A DNA stretch of 64,000 bases, taken from Allolobophora icterica (taxonomy: Eukaryota > Annelida > Clitellata > Crassiclitellata > Lumbricidae). Under the pieces are notes generated by a model that saw nothing but the letters and a program-made list of their open reading frames with translations, had not been told where the DNA came from and made no database searches. A program made the position numbers and the translations under genes. How positions within the stretch are numbered: the first letter of the stretch is position 1; every line of letters begins with the position of its first letter. The stretch lies in the NCBI GenBank assembly GCA_963556255.1, contig OY744616.1, positions 29,444,908 through 29,508,907 of the forward strand, written 5' to 3'. Positions 20,604-31,795 of this stretch are shown here, in pieces.

Positions 20604-20607
20604 GGTT

Positions 20608-22001
20608 GGGTCATATTCCGAAATGTTACAAATTTCGTCTCCGAAAAACAGAAAAAATATTTTCCCCAAAATTGGTTGCAAGTGTTTTTTTTAGTCACGT
20701 ACATAGTTAAATTTAACTAATTTTAAAGAAATCCACTATATTTTTAATCACAAGTTAATTTTTTTTCAGAAATTATAAAGTGAAAACTCCTCTTTTTTCA
20801 TTGAAATCCGCCCTTTTTGTGTAATCATATTTAATCGCGGGAACCTGAAATATTCCTCTGGTGCTTATAAAATGGCAATTTCTTAAAAGTAGATGATGCC
20901 AGCATTAAGTAGGAATACAACTGGCCTTTCCTTCACACAATATATTAGTCTGGTGTCAAGAAATTAAGACATTTTTCTAAATTATTTAAAAAAAGAAATA
21001 TAATTTTCAGCTGCAGAAAAAAATCTGTGCAGCATTAGCTATAACTGTATGTTATATGCATTAGAAACAAGTTGAACAACATCTTAAGAGTTGATAGTAA
21101 ATTCTAATTACTTGCAATTTATTTTTATATCAAATAATTCACAAACAATACATGTAATTCACTCTGAGCAATGCGTCATTACCATCCGAGACATGATGCG
21201 ACTGTCATGAGAAAATAGCAAAAATCTGATGAATTCGGATGGTAATGATGAAAAACAACCGCGAATGGTAATGACAAAATGATGAAATTTAAAACAGCCG
21301 TCAAACATTTTCACGTGAATTACTCCATCAGATAAGTAATTTCAATCAGTTCAACAAAAGCGACAAATAAAACAAGTTGTCAATGTTGTAATCTACCTAA
21401 ACCAGGAAATACAACACTAGATGGTAATGAAGCAGAAATTTACTTTTCTTGTAATTTGGAACACACAAACTTAAATTAAAAATAAAATATTAGGGATTTC
21501 AACACAAATCTGTGTGATTCCATTAATAGTTGACAATATCTCGTTCTTGATGCTTTTCTTTTAGTAAGTAAGCACGTTCTGTAAAAGTTATAGGCTTCCC
21601 AAAAATTGGGATGGCTATGATGCTTATTTCCATGGACAAGTTTAAATAGGTCCAAAAAGAAATAAATATTATGAAAATGAGTCTCAATGTTTAATTATTG
21701 CATATGCTAGCTACCAATTAATCAAAATAATATACCTTTGTTACAGGTTGTAATGGAATAAATTTGCGTAAAAGCTTAATTTAATGCATTGTACACCGTC
21801 TCGGACATTGGATGGTAATGATATTTTGTATACATTTAGTAATTTTTTTCAAAATTTCCTAAATCTAGCAGCTAAAACAATGATGGGAAATGTTAATCTG
21901 TTCATTCTTTGAAGGATAGGCAAAAAAAATTGAAGAAAATATCTAAAAAACTCAAAAAACCAGCATGGGACATCGATTCTGCACTTTTCGGATAATGACC
22001 C
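20608..22001. mobile_element. Candidate TIR element
   Basis: The ends gggtcatattccgaaa and tttcggataatgaccc are inverted repeats of about 16 bp with one or two mismatches, flanked by ggtt (20,604-20,607 and 22,002-22,005). An inner inverted pair (tcattaccatccgagac near 21,178; gtctcggacattggatggta near 21,800) and scattered atggtaatga motifs support one unit. Non-coding, 73% A+T by eye. Confidence 0.42.
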
Positions 22002-22448
22002 GGTTGTGTGCTTTGGTATGACTAAGCATGCAGGAATCTCCGATGTTGATAAATATTTCCTTCTACTGTCAAAGCTCTAATAAAAAAAAAACCTGACAGC
22101 AGATGACGCTATGAATCAAAATGAGTAGAAATTTCAATTCGAGAAGGTGATGTAAAAAAAAACTTTGCTACATTACTTAATAAAGGGGCATTACACGCTT
22201 ATCACTAACTCAACTGCAATAAAGTGCAAGAATGCGTTTCATGTCTCTAACGTGACGCCTGATTCATATAATTAGATTCCATTGGCATGCTTTATTGTTT
22301 GAAAACACACATAAACTTCTTTGTGTATGATGGTAACAAAGAGTACTGGACGCGGAAGTCGTGCTCTTCATACTTAAAGGAATTAATATTAAGTGCACAA
22401 CCTCATACATCAAGCGTGACAAACAGATATGGTTAACAAAGATCAAAC

Positions 22449-22644
22449 CTTGACTGCATCCTGTTTCAGATAGATGGCTGGGTCATTGCAGTTTTTTGTT
22501 TGACGACAATGTACTGGAGGTTTTGCATCTACCGCAAACAAAACCGATCTCTCGGTTACATTACTGCTGCCAATTTCTTCTGTTATACTTGGACTTCTGA
22601 GTTTCTTAAATCCACCTAAACGAGCGGACACTTTAACTCTTATC
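22449..22644 (-). CDS. Receptor gene exon: ectodomain part 3
   Basis: A 196-base exon, acceptor attttcag, donor gtttga (weak beyond GT). It encodes about 65 residues (IRVKVSARLGGF to LKQDAVK) with a PVHC...NC cysteine pair and one N-glycosylation sequon (NVT). It ends in phase 0, as the large next exon requires. Confidence 0.7.
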
Positions 22645-23094
22645 CTGAAAATAGAAAAGAGCCAGGAGCTTAGCGATACGACTTTTTTGTTTATGATACT
22701 GCTTTGATAACTGGAACTATGAGACCAATGTTTTCTAAAGATTCTTGCTGAAATCAACGACGCGCATACGAACTTCAATGAAGCGATTGATGTACATACC
22801 GAGCAGCAGAGGCGCCGGCAGCGTGATGCACTGGACGCACGTGCGTCCACCCACCAAATCAAATCAACGCAATGATTAGGCATCGCATCGAATTTTTTTG
22901 ACAATTTCACTGTGTAACTTTGGTTTACCGTACAGTATGTATATAAATAATATCATATCATATGCATGTGTTATGCTCTACTTTTATGACTCACTCTGAG
23001 TCATTTTCAGTGTATGACTACGAGTGGCAGACAGAGGACGGGTGTGGATGGGAGGAGACGGAGGTACGTGTGCGTCCAATTTTTTTAAGCTGGG

Positions 23095-23264
23095 CAGGCC
23101 CGAATTAAGAGGTGTTACTTAGGGTGCTGCAGCACCCGGGCCCGCAGTTTTGAGGGGCCCACAAGTACATTAATTTTTTTTATTCTACTTATAATTGGGT
23201 CCTGCGCTGATGACTATATAGGTAATCAGAGCACCGAGCCCGCACTAGCCTTAATGCGGCCCTG
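23095..23264. mobile_element. Possible small GC-ended MITE
   Basis: Ends caggcccgaattaagagg and ctagccttaatgcggccctg are imperfect inverted repeats (CAGGsCCGmATTAAG). No clear target duplication was found. The repetitive end sequence gcccgggcccg also occurs. Tentative. Confidence 0.35.
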
Positions 23265-23419
23265 ATTCCGGCGCTATATAATCTCACTCTACCGTAATCA
23301 AATTATCTGCAAAAGCGATCGATCGATCGCTTCAAATGAGACCTTCTGCTCTTATGCCTTACCCTGGTTGAACTAAGTGCTGAAACTTCCACTGCAAGAT
23401 GCTCTAAAACTCAACTTAC

Positions 23420-23540
23420 GTAGAGTTTTCACTCAGGCTAACAACACCGAATTCACTCCAACTGATTGTTTTACTGGGACATTTCACGTTTTCTCTAGGA
23501 TCAAGATTGCTGTTTTTGCATTCCGGCGCAATTCCTCTTT
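23420..23540 (-). CDS. Receptor gene exon: ectodomain part 2
   Basis: A 121-base exon with acceptor tgtttag and a strong gtaagt donor. It encodes about 40 residues with two cysteines (APECKN, VKCPSK) and an ISWSEFG motif. The entering phase matches the previous exon, and the exiting codon is completed by the first base of the next exon. Confidence 0.72.
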
Positions 23541-23689
23541 CTAAACACAGTGAAACAAACACATCAAGCATATGAGCGATTCTACAAGCAATCTCACAAT
23601 CATATTTGTCTGGCTAGAATAGTCTTCAGTTTATGCGAACCGAAGTGATAAGGTCTCTATTATATTATTATGGATATGTTGTAATCTGA

Positions 23690-24165
23690 TACACAATACA
23701 CATATGAAATAATCGGGTATTTTATGGTATGGTGTAATATGGGATGGCATAATGTGATGTGATGTGTTATGGTATAGCATGACATGACAAGGCATGATAT
23801 TGTATTGTATTTAAACATTTATAAAGCGCCTCTAGTAGGGTGAACCGTTCAGAGGCGCTCCCAGTACGCAAGGCCAAGAGAAAAGAAATAAGTCTTGAGG
23901 AAAGCAAAAGAAGACGAGGGGTTACCTAATAAAATTCGCGAGGGAGTAAAAGGAGAGAGTGTATTCCAGAGAGAGGGACCACTTGAGGCAAAAGATCGGG
24001 ACTGCGCCATAGCTGTTCTAGTATGAGGAACTGAAAGATATGGAATAGTAGGGCATAGTATGCAATGATAGAAATGTCATGGTATGTTATGATATGTTTA
24101 GGCATGTTACATGACATGCTGCGGACATGGTATGGTAGGGCATGGCATGGCATGGGAAGCTTGAT
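23690..24165. repeat. Cryptic ATGG/ATG-rich simple repeat around a SINE tail
   Basis: Irregular repeats of the type tatggtatgg, gatgtgatgtg and catggcatgg occupy both sides of a fragment (about 23,811-23,905) with the motif ataaagcgcctct...cagaggcgctccc, a SINE/LINE tail-like piece. Confidence 0.5.
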
Positions 24166-24204
24166 AATACAGCGTTTAATTAAGATAGGCTTCGGCTGAC
24201 TAAC

Positions 24205-24492
24205 CGATAGAACTTCCGAAAGATGAAGAAGACAAAATAACTTGAGCGTTGGTGTAAGTAACCCCAAATCCTGCCTCTGCAATGTGGGTAGTTTTTGTAG
24301 GAGGCACCGGTTTGAATGGATTTGAGTACGTCGCCTCCCACCATGCCTCGATTCTTGAGAATGACTTTTTTCCAACCCATGTCAATTCTGGATCATGTCC
24401 TTCAACGGCGCAGTTTGCCTGGGCGACTTCCCGTTCAGGATTTCCTGTGAACAGCTTCACTCGACAGTTGGATATATCGGGCGTCTGTTGGA
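24205..24492 (-). CDS. Receptor gene exon: ectodomain part 1
   Basis: A 288-base exon, acceptor caaatag, donor gttagt, phase 1 to 1. It encodes about 96 extracellular residues starting QQTPDISNCRV and including a tryptophan-rich stretch (RIEAWWEATY). The two cysteines could form a disulfide. I do not recognise the domain. Its reading frame continues exactly into the next exon. Confidence 0.72.
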
Positions 24493-24579
24493 CTATTTGC
24501 AAAATAACACAGTAAAATGTATGCAAATATATTCAATGCAATAAATTTCTTTTAAAACAGTTTCTGTAAAATCTTGAAT

Positions 24580-24860
24580 TCACTTGATGAATCTATTGAT
24601 AATCTTCATCAGCATTGTCATCATCAGTTCCTGACGTCAACCACTTGGCGACGATGGGTGTGAATAAACTTTTTTAAACAGTTTCTGAATATTGTTGAAT
24701 TCACTTGATGCACCTGTAGATCGTCCTCATCAGCATCACAATCATTTTCTGATGCCTGCCATTTGACACCGATGGGTACAAATAAATGATCTTCATTGTC
24801 CTTGGTCGTTTGTCAAGTTTGTGCTTCTCGCAGTGTTTGTGCCAGTCTTCTTATGCCTTC
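24580..24860 (-). mobile_element. RTE-like LINE 3' end, duplicated
   Basis: Two similar 3'-UTR-like units lie in tandem (about 24,580-24,670 and 24,700-24,790), both with the minus-strand CTGATGATGA-type tail motif and cgatgggt...aaataaa. They resemble the tail region of the LINE fragment at 4,868-5,215 (ttgtccttggtc.tttgtcaag). Confidence 0.55.
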
Positions 24861-25674
24861 ATTTATATTGACCTTGATGGGTAATTACAATAGTTGCCAC
24901 AGTGGCAGAGCAAGAATCAAGCTTGGTCTTTAGTTATTTCAGCACTCGTTTGCTCTGATTTTATTTCATGTCTAAATTCAAAGTGTAACGCTTCAACATG
25001 TTCAAAAGAGCCCTCGAATTGCACTTATAGCCATTTATCTGCAACTTTATTTCCTATAAGCATGGATAGTGCCCTCGGAGTTGCCAAAGGATTTAGATAT
25101 GACAACGTTTTATGCAGTGATGGGCAATAGTTAACTAAAAAGTTGCTAACTTTTAGTTTAACTAAAAAAATTTAGTTAAGGATGAACTCTTAGTAAAAAA
25201 AATAGTTTAGTTAAAACCATAGTTCAACTAAAATAATTTAGTTGCTGACTAAAAAGTTAAACTGAAGAAAATCAGCAATACGCAACTATTTTCTGCAATG
25301 AACATTTAACACTGTCAGCAACTCAACATGAAACTTATTGAATAACACTGCACGGATTTAGCATTAACAGCCTGTGTTTTCAAATTCATACACTACTTAC
25401 AAATTCATACACTACTTACAGTATGCCTGTGACTGTATGCTATACACATTGCATAGTTTTAAGGTGAAATTGTCATTGACGCTCTGCATTAGTACAGTTC
25501 ACTTAACCTCTGTTATTGTGAAAATGTTTGTCGTAAAAAGTTGGAAAAAAGTTGGAAAAGTTTAACTACTTTTTAGGTTAGTTAACTAATACCCAATATC
25601 AGTTGCCAACTTTAGTTAAACTATTTCATCTAGTTGGAAAATAGTTTTAGTTTAACTAAAACAAGTTTAGTGCC

Positions 25675-26106
25675 TGTCGCGGTCGACTCCTTCGATCGCA
25701 ACGACGAACCAACGAAGGAACTATTAAAAGATCTTTATTTAAAAATAAAGTCGATTAAGTGTAGAGTAAGTCAACTCGTCTATCAAATATCACAATCGTA
25801 GACAGCACACAGGTTGGCTGGTCTCGATTGAACGTTATACGATCAATGTTTCAACGTTTACAAATCTTCGTCAAAAGGCCCTTAATGTACAGCAGGTCTA
25901 TCTTATATAGAGTTCTCCCGGATTCCAGAACGTTCTGTGACGTCACTGTACTTTTCCCTGGAAAGTCCTACTGAACACGTATATCCTTGTTGCATGCACC
26001 GAATTAATGTTGACAGCTTGCTGCAGAATTTTCCGTGCGTTGTAAACAAGCTTGTTGACGCGTCGGTTTTCTTCCCTTGATGCATGCACCCGCGTAGACC
26101 ACGACA
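25675..26106 (-). repeat. 3' LTR of the Gmr1-like element
   Basis: 432 bp, plus-strand ends tgtcgcggtcgac and cgtagaccacgaca. No difference from the other LTR was found on reading both. Contains tatataga near its middle (reverse strand TATA-like) and a polyadenylation-like aataaa. Confidence 0.93.
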
Positions 26107-26120
26107 TTCCCTCCGCCCTC
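26107..26120 (-). other. Polypurine tract
   Basis: The minus strand reads gggcggagggaa immediately before the 3' LTR, the expected plus-strand DNA primer of an LTR retrotransposon. Confidence 0.75.
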
Positions 26121-26300
26121 AGATGATGACACGTCTTCAGCACCATCCCGAACGGGTCATCACAATCAAGCCGGGCCTCCAGACTCCATCTCGACACAGC
26201 ATATACAAACAAAACAAAACACATCAGTTAGTCAATTTATCTATACAATTTTCGGGCTCGATCCTTGTGTGTCGGGCCATTTCCCCCCCCACCATCCGAG

Positions 26301-29300
26301 TCACAACCGAGAGAGGAAATCAGCCACCGTGTTCTGACGTCCAGGACGATATCGAAAGTCCACGTTAAACTCTTGCAATGCTAACGCCCAACGAGTCAGT
26401 TTCGCACTCTTAGGGCTTGCATCTGTGAGATAAGACAAAGGATTATGATCTGAATAAATGATTATCTTTGATAAGAATATCCATGACTTGAATCGTTTAA
26501 GTGCCCAAATTACTGCGAAAGCCTCTCTCTCAATTGTAGACCAATGCATCTGTGTATCTGTAAGTTTAAGGCTAGCAAAAGCAATTGGTTTTTCTTGACC
26601 TTCTTCGGTCCACTGAAACAAGCAACACCCGACCGCGGTGGCACTTGCGTCAACACTTAAACCAAATTCCTTAGTGAAATCAATGGTATGCAACTGTGTA
26701 GCTTTACTGAGATCATCCTTTAACTTATCTAGTGCTTCTTGATGCTTTTGCTCCCAAAGCACCTTCGTAGGTATGTTATCTCGTGTCAAATCAGTTATTA
26801 CCCGTGCTTTTTCAGCTAAAGCAGGTATAAAATTTCGAAAGTAACTGAAAAAACCCATAACCTTTCTAACGTCCTTCTTTGTTGTTGGAGGATGGATATC
26901 ATTGATCGTAGCGATCTTACCTGGATCAGGTTCAATACAACCTGACCCTACTATATGGCCAACAAACTTTATTTTGTTTTGTGCAAAATTACATTTTCTT
27001 AAATTCAAAGTGAGTCCTGCTTCCTCAATAGTTTGCAAGAATTTCTCTAGATGTTCTAAATGGTCATTCCAATTCATTGAAACCACTGCCATATCATCGA
27101 CGAATGGTTCGGTAAAACTTCGCACTGGATGTAAAACTTGGGTCATAGCACGAATAAAGGTATTGCTAGCGGACTTGAGTCCAAACGGCATTCTTGTGAA
27201 CTCAAAAAGTCCTGCATCACATACGAATGCCGTAAGCCATCGATGTTCTTTCCGAACTGGAATTTGCCAATACCCCGATTTCGCGTCGAAAACACTAATA
27301 AACTTTGCCCGTCCCACCTTTTGTAAGACGTCAGCAATGTCTGGGGTCGGGTAACAATCACCTAGAGAATATTTGTTAACATGGCGATAATCAATTGCCA
27401 ATCGAACGCCATTTTGACCTTTGGGTCCCTTTAAAACGCAAACTACCGGACTGGCCATTTCACTTTTCGATGGTCGAATGATGTCTAATGCCAACATTTC
27501 TTCTATCTGGCGTTGTACTTCAGGTTTAAGTAGCTCAGGTACTTTATATGCCCTTAAACGCTTAGGAGTGAAATCATGAGTTATCTTAATTTCATGTTCT
27601 AATACTGGACAATACCCAGGTTTATCCACAAATACTGCCGTGTGCCGATCCAAAATTTCAAAAAGTTGCTTCTGTTCCTCTTGCGAAAGATGCGCTATAA
27701 TCAGAGGATCAATTCGCTTACTCGGGCTTATTTGTTCACGTTCTTCCTGATCTACAACCTCTACTATACCAAATTCTTCATCTTGATCAACAATTACTGA
27801 ACAGCTATTGATCATCGCTTGTTCGAGTCGTTCATGGTATCGCTTGATCTTATTTGCGTGTAAATGTCTTTGTTTTCCCTCTATTTCTACTATATAAGAA
27901 TATGGGGATTTAACCTTGACTACGGTAGCAGGTCCTTGCCATCGACTATAAAATTTAGAACTACCAAAATCTGGTGCTAATACTGCTACTTTATCTCCAA
28001 CTTCGTATTTTCTGTCAGTACTACGCAAGTTATAATAATCTGCATACCGCTTTGTTTCTATATCACTATAGTAATCTGCATAAACTTTCGCGAATTCGAG
28101 GTTTTCCTTCAGTGATTGGAGATACTCTTCGGGTGATTTACCTAAGTTAAGAGGTACTTTTCGTTCGCCAGCCCACGATTCCTTCAACACACTAAGTGGA
28201 CCCCGAGGAAGAGTTCCATAAACCATAGTGAATGGCGAAATATGAGTCGTGCCTGAAGGTTTTTCTCTAAGGCTCCACAGAACAAACGGTAACAATTGGT
28301 GCCATCCACGAGGATCAGATTGAGCAAGCTTAAAGATCATGGTTTTCAAGCTTTGGTTGCATCTTTCAACCAATCCAGCTGCCTCAGGATGTCCAGGGGT
28401 ATTAAATCTGGGACTACAACCCATTCGCCGCAAGAATTCTTTCGTCAAACGACTGGTAAAGTTGGTACCACAATCAGAACTGATGATCCTTGGAATAGAA
28501 AAAGTTGTAAAAACTTGCAACAGAGCTTCACAAACTCCCTTTGCATTCAGCGATCTAAGAGGATACGCCATCGGCCAACGAGAAAATTTGTCCACCAGAA
28601 CCAGAGCATAATTGTACTGGGGTTTCGATTTGTTGGATTCTCCAGTCACTACCATAGGGCCAATACAATCCATATTTAGATGGTTAAAACAGAGTTCATC
28701 CGCCCTCGGAATAGGAGTGATCGGGACTCGATCTGCCACTTTAACTGGAGTTCTTAGTTGACAAATTTGACAAGACGCACAATATTCGCGAATCCTCTCA
28801 TCCATTCTTGGAAACCAAAAGTTTAATTTGATCCTGGCTCTCGTTGCCTTAAAAGCCATGTGCCCAGCACATGGGGCATCGTGTGCTACTCGCAAGACAA
28901 CCTCGATTCTATCTTCCGGTAAACATAATTGATTAACCTTATGTCCCATAATTTCCCCTTTGTGGTACAGGAGGTTATTATCTATAAAGAAATTATTTTT
29001 ATTCTGTCTCGCTTGTTGCCAGCAAGATATAAGATTGTGACAATTCTGTTGCTCACGCAATAAAGTATCATTATTCGCTACTCCCTCATCAGACTTGAAC
29101 TCTGTTGACTCAACATCAAGAAAATTATCTGAATCATCAACTAGTTGCTCCTGAGAATATTCATTCACTTCTGACGGCAAGGATTCGTTGCTGTTACTTT
29201 TCTCGATATTAACTTCTAAGTTATCTTCTTCTGCCCCTTTATTTATTTGTACACATCGATCTACGCCAGCTACCATCACTACATATTGCGAACTATCCCT

Positions 29301-31271
29301 TAATAGGTCCACAACATGGGGTGTCAAAATAACCCGTTCATTTAGTTCAGGGACTGCAGCGAACATGACGCACAAAGATGGCGCAATGTTCGTCGTTCCT
29401 TCCATTGAATTAGCTAATTTCATTTGTAGGTATACTACATCTGCCTTACATCCTTCTCCCTGAAAACCAATTATATTAATCCGTTTAATCACGGGTAAGT
29501 TTAGTGACTCAATTAATTTCTTATCAATACAACAAATTTCTGCTCCTGAATCAGATAATGCTGGCAGAGAAGGGAGATCTTCAATCTGTACGTTGATATA
29601 CGACCTCTCTTGTAATCCATCAATACTATTCTCGTATACCCTTACAGCAGTTTCCAAGCCTATTGGTTTAGAATTATCCAATAAATTCCCTTGCTTTACC
29701 TGTTCAGGTATCTCATGCAACACGTTGACCTTCTCAACAACTAAGTCGATCACTTCTTCAGTTGGGTTCCCAAATATACAAGTACTCACCTTTTTAGAAC
29801 TTGGTTTGGTCTGGCACTCCCTTGCCATATGACCCTTCTGATGACATAGGAAACAGAGACCCTTTACCTTGGCCTCCTCCTGAGACACCCTCGCACCTAT
29901 CTTGGCTTCACCCCTTATTTCCGGTTTGGGAGACTTGGGTTGAGCTGTCTGGTTATTGACTTGAACATGTGGTTGACCTCTCATCCAATTGTTATACTTC
30001 GGTGTCGGATGACTACGGCATACTAAGTCATTCCCACCATCATGCGACGCTACATAAATGTCAGCCGCATTAGCTATGTCTTCACAGCTCAACCACTCCT
30101 CTTTTTCTTGGGCCAAGATATAATCTAAACAAGCCTTCGACAAGGACTCCTTAAGCCGATCCGCAACCAATAAACTTACAAGTTTATCAAACTCATCAGT
30201 TATCTTTCTACTTTTCAAATAATACATAAGAGCCACACGCAATTTGGATGAATAGATCGTAAATGATTCGTCCGATGCTTTGTGCAACGACCAAAATCGG
30301 GCTCTAAGATTTGAAGGGCTTATCTTAAACTCCCTTAGCAAAAACTCCTTCAGGAATTTGTAGTCATGGAGCTGTGCCTCAGTAAGGCGCATGGTTAATG
30401 CCTTAGCTCTTTCACTTAAAATGGCTAGCAATAATTTTGCTCTAACATCTTCATCCACCTCATACACATTAAACAAACCATCCAAGTGATCAAAGAAACC
30501 TGGAATTTCTATAGGGTCGGAAGGAAATTTCCAAAGAATATTCTTGAGGGCATCACTATAACGCTTAGTACGACTTGCTAAAGAATCTCTAACATTTCGT
30601 TCTTCCTGCTTTTCCTTCCTCTCCCTTTCTTCTTTCTCTTTCCGTTCCTTCTTTTCTCTTTCTTCTTTCTCTTTCCGTTCCTTCTTTTCTTCCTCTCTCC
30701 TCTTTTCCTCCCTTTCTTCCTTCTCCTTCCGTTCCTCCCTCTCTCTTTCTTCCTTCTCCTTCCGTTCCTCCCTCTCTCTTTCTTCCTTCTCCTTCCGTTC
30801 CTCCCTTTCTCTTTCTTCCTTCTCCCTTTGTTCTTTCTTTTCTTCCTCTCTCCTCTTTTCCTCCCTTTCTTCCTTCTCCTTCCGTTCCTCCCTCTCTCTT
30901 TCTTCCTTCTCCTTCCGTTCCTCCCTCTCTCTTTCTTCCTTCTCCTTCCGTTCCTCCCTCTCTCTTTCTTCCTTCTCCTTCCGTTCCTCCCTTTCTCTTT
31001 CTTCCTTCTCCCTTTGTTCTTCATATTTACGGATTTCGAACTCCAGACGGCGCTTCTGCAGCTCGTAATCCACTCCTGTTGGAGATATTGGACTACCCTT
31101 AAATTCCTCTTCTTCTTTTCCAATCTCCATGGCCCATTCTTCCATTAATTGATTTCGATCCCATGACATAACATCATCTTCGTCCCTTCCTGCCTTCATA
31201 AGATACACCCTAAGGCGCTCAGACGACATTTTGCGAATATTCGCTTGCATCTCTGTTGTCAACGCTTCCAT
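26301..31271 (-). CDS. Gag-pol polyprotein, order gag-PR-IN-RT-RH
   Basis: 1,656 codons in one frame. Approximate residues: 1-85 leader; 86-235 repeated E/R/K-rich charged helix (units of EERKEKEEREREER type); 250-440 gag core with a SCAN-like helical region (FLLREFKISPSNLRARFWSL); about 472 zinc knuckle CFLCHQKGHMAREC; about 569 protease LSDSGAE; 790-832 integrase zinc finger (H..H, CASCQIC); integrase core D at LNMDCIG, D at SSDCGTNF, E at GLVERCN; RT from about 1,240 with FVDD near 1,390; RNase H with SVDASA near 1,538; end DFLSRL. All catalytic residues listed are present, so the protein looks functional. The ATG chosen is the first in the frame and follows the leader downstream of the primer site. 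Confidence 0.93.
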   Translation of the reverse strand: MEALTTEMQANIRKMSSERLRVYLMKAGRDEDDVMSWDRNQLMEEWAMEIGKEEEEFKGSPISPTGVDYELQKRRLEFEIRKYEEQREKEEREREERKEKEEREREERKEKEEREREERKEKEEREREERKEKEEREEKRREEEKKEQREKEEREREERKEKEEREREERKEKEEREREERKEKEEREEKRREEEKKERKEKEEREKKERKEKEERERKEKQEERNVRDSLASRTKRYSDALKNILWKFPSDPIEIPGFFDHLDGLFNVYEVDEDVRAKLLLAILSERAKALTMRLTEAQLHDYKFLKEFLLREFKISPSNLRARFWSLHKASDESFTIYSSKLRVALMYYLKSRKITDEFDKLVSLLVADRLKESLSKACLDYILAQEKEEWLSCEDIANAADIYVASHDGGNDLVCRSHPTPKYNNWMRGQPHVQVNNQTAQPKSPKPEIRGEAKIGARVSQEEAKVKGLCFLCHQKGHMARECQTKPSSKKVSTCIFGNPTEEVIDLVVEKVNVLHEIPEQVKQGNLLDNSKPIGLETAVRVYENSIDGLQERSYINVQIEDLPSLPALSDSGAEICCIDKKLIESLNLPVIKRINIIGFQGEGCKADVVYLQMKLANSMEGTTNIAPSLCVMFAAVPELNERVILTPHVVDLLRDSSQYVVMVAGVDRCVQINKGAEEDNLEVNIEKSNSNESLPSEVNEYSQEQLVDDSDNFLDVESTEFKSDEGVANNDTLLREQQNCHNLISCWQQARQNKNNFFIDNNLLYHKGEIMGHKVNQLCLPEDRIEVVLRVAHDAPCAGHMAFKATRARIKLNFWFPRMDERIREYCASCQICQLRTPVKVADRVPITPIPRADELCFNHLNMDCIGPMVVTGESNKSKPQYNYALVLVDKFSRWPMAYPLRSLNAKGVCEALLQVFTTFSIPRIISSDCGTNFTSRLTKEFLRRMGCSPRFNTPGHPEAAGLVERCNQSLKTMIFKLAQSDPRGWHQLLPFVLWSLREKPSGTTHISPFTMVYGTLPRGPLSVLKESWAGERKVPLNLGKSPEEYLQSLKENLEFAKVYADYYSDIETKRYADYYNLRSTDRKYEVGDKVAVLAPDFGSSKFYSRWQGPATVVKVKSPYSYIVEIEGKQRHLHANKIKRYHERLEQAMINSCSVIVDQDEEFGIVEVVDQEEREQISPSKRIDPLIIAHLSQEEQKQLFEILDRHTAVFVDKPGYCPVLEHEIKITHDFTPKRLRAYKVPELLKPEVQRQIEEMLALDIIRPSKSEMASPVVCVLKGPKGQNGVRLAIDYRHVNKYSLGDCYPTPDIADVLQKVGRAKFISVFDAKSGYWQIPVRKEHRWLTAFVCDAGLFEFTRMPFGLKSASNTFIRAMTQVLHPVRSFTEPFVDDMAVVSMNWNDHLEHLEKFLQTIEEAGLTLNLRKCNFAQNKIKFVGHIVGSGCIEPDPGKIATINDIHPPTTKKDVRKVMGFFSYFRNFIPALAEKARVITDLTRDNIPTKVLWEQKHQEALDKLKDDLSKATQLHTIDFTKEFGLSVDASATAVGCCLFQWTEEGQEKPIAFASLKLTDTQMHWSTIEREAFAVIWALKRFKSWIFLSKIIIYSDHNPLSYLTDASPKSAKLTRWALALQEFNVDFRYRPGRQNTVADFLSRL

Positions 31272-31774
31272 TTTTACAAACAGTCAGTCAACAACAATCA
31301 ACAAAAAAAACAGACACCACGCGGCAAACCCGCCACACAAAAGGAAAATTCCACAACCCAAAGTGCAACTATGCAGTATCCAAAGAAGTACCCTCGCCAA
31401 GTACGCAAAAACTATACAAGCTCACGCAAGTCTGGCCTCGATCACAACAATGGATCAAATTTCAAAGAAATAATCAGCAGATATTGAAAGAGAAATAATG
31501 GCTGCCTCCCACTCGGCTGCAACTCCACTCTCTTTTCTCCTTCTCAGCCACGACAACACCTAGGATCTTACCCGTATGTTGACTGCTGTCTTCTGCTGTC
31601 TCAGCCGAACGACGCACTTCGTCCGTCCGACTGTCGTATGCCGATTCACCCGTCTCCCACGGTAGAAAGGCGTCTCGATCCGCTCGCTGTCTGGAACAGA
31701 CCGTCTCTTGATCCTCCGGGTTGACTCCTTCCTCCGTCGGCTCGCGTCTTCTTCACCGGATCCAACACCGATGA

Positions 31775-31791
31775 TCCCACTTCTGACACCA
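31775..31791 (-). other. Primer binding site (tRNA-Leu type)
   Basis: The minus strand reads TGGTGTCAGAAGTGGGA three bases inside the 5' LTR. This is complementary to the 3' end of animal tRNA-Leu (…CCCACTTCTGACA plus CCA). Confidence 0.85.
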
Positions 31792-31795
31792 ATAA

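Noticed and set aside
30578..31148. Lys/Arg-rich and Phe/Leu-rich frames over the charged repeat
   Set aside because: Shadow frames of the E/R/K repeat in the gag part of the LTR-retrotransposon polyprotein.
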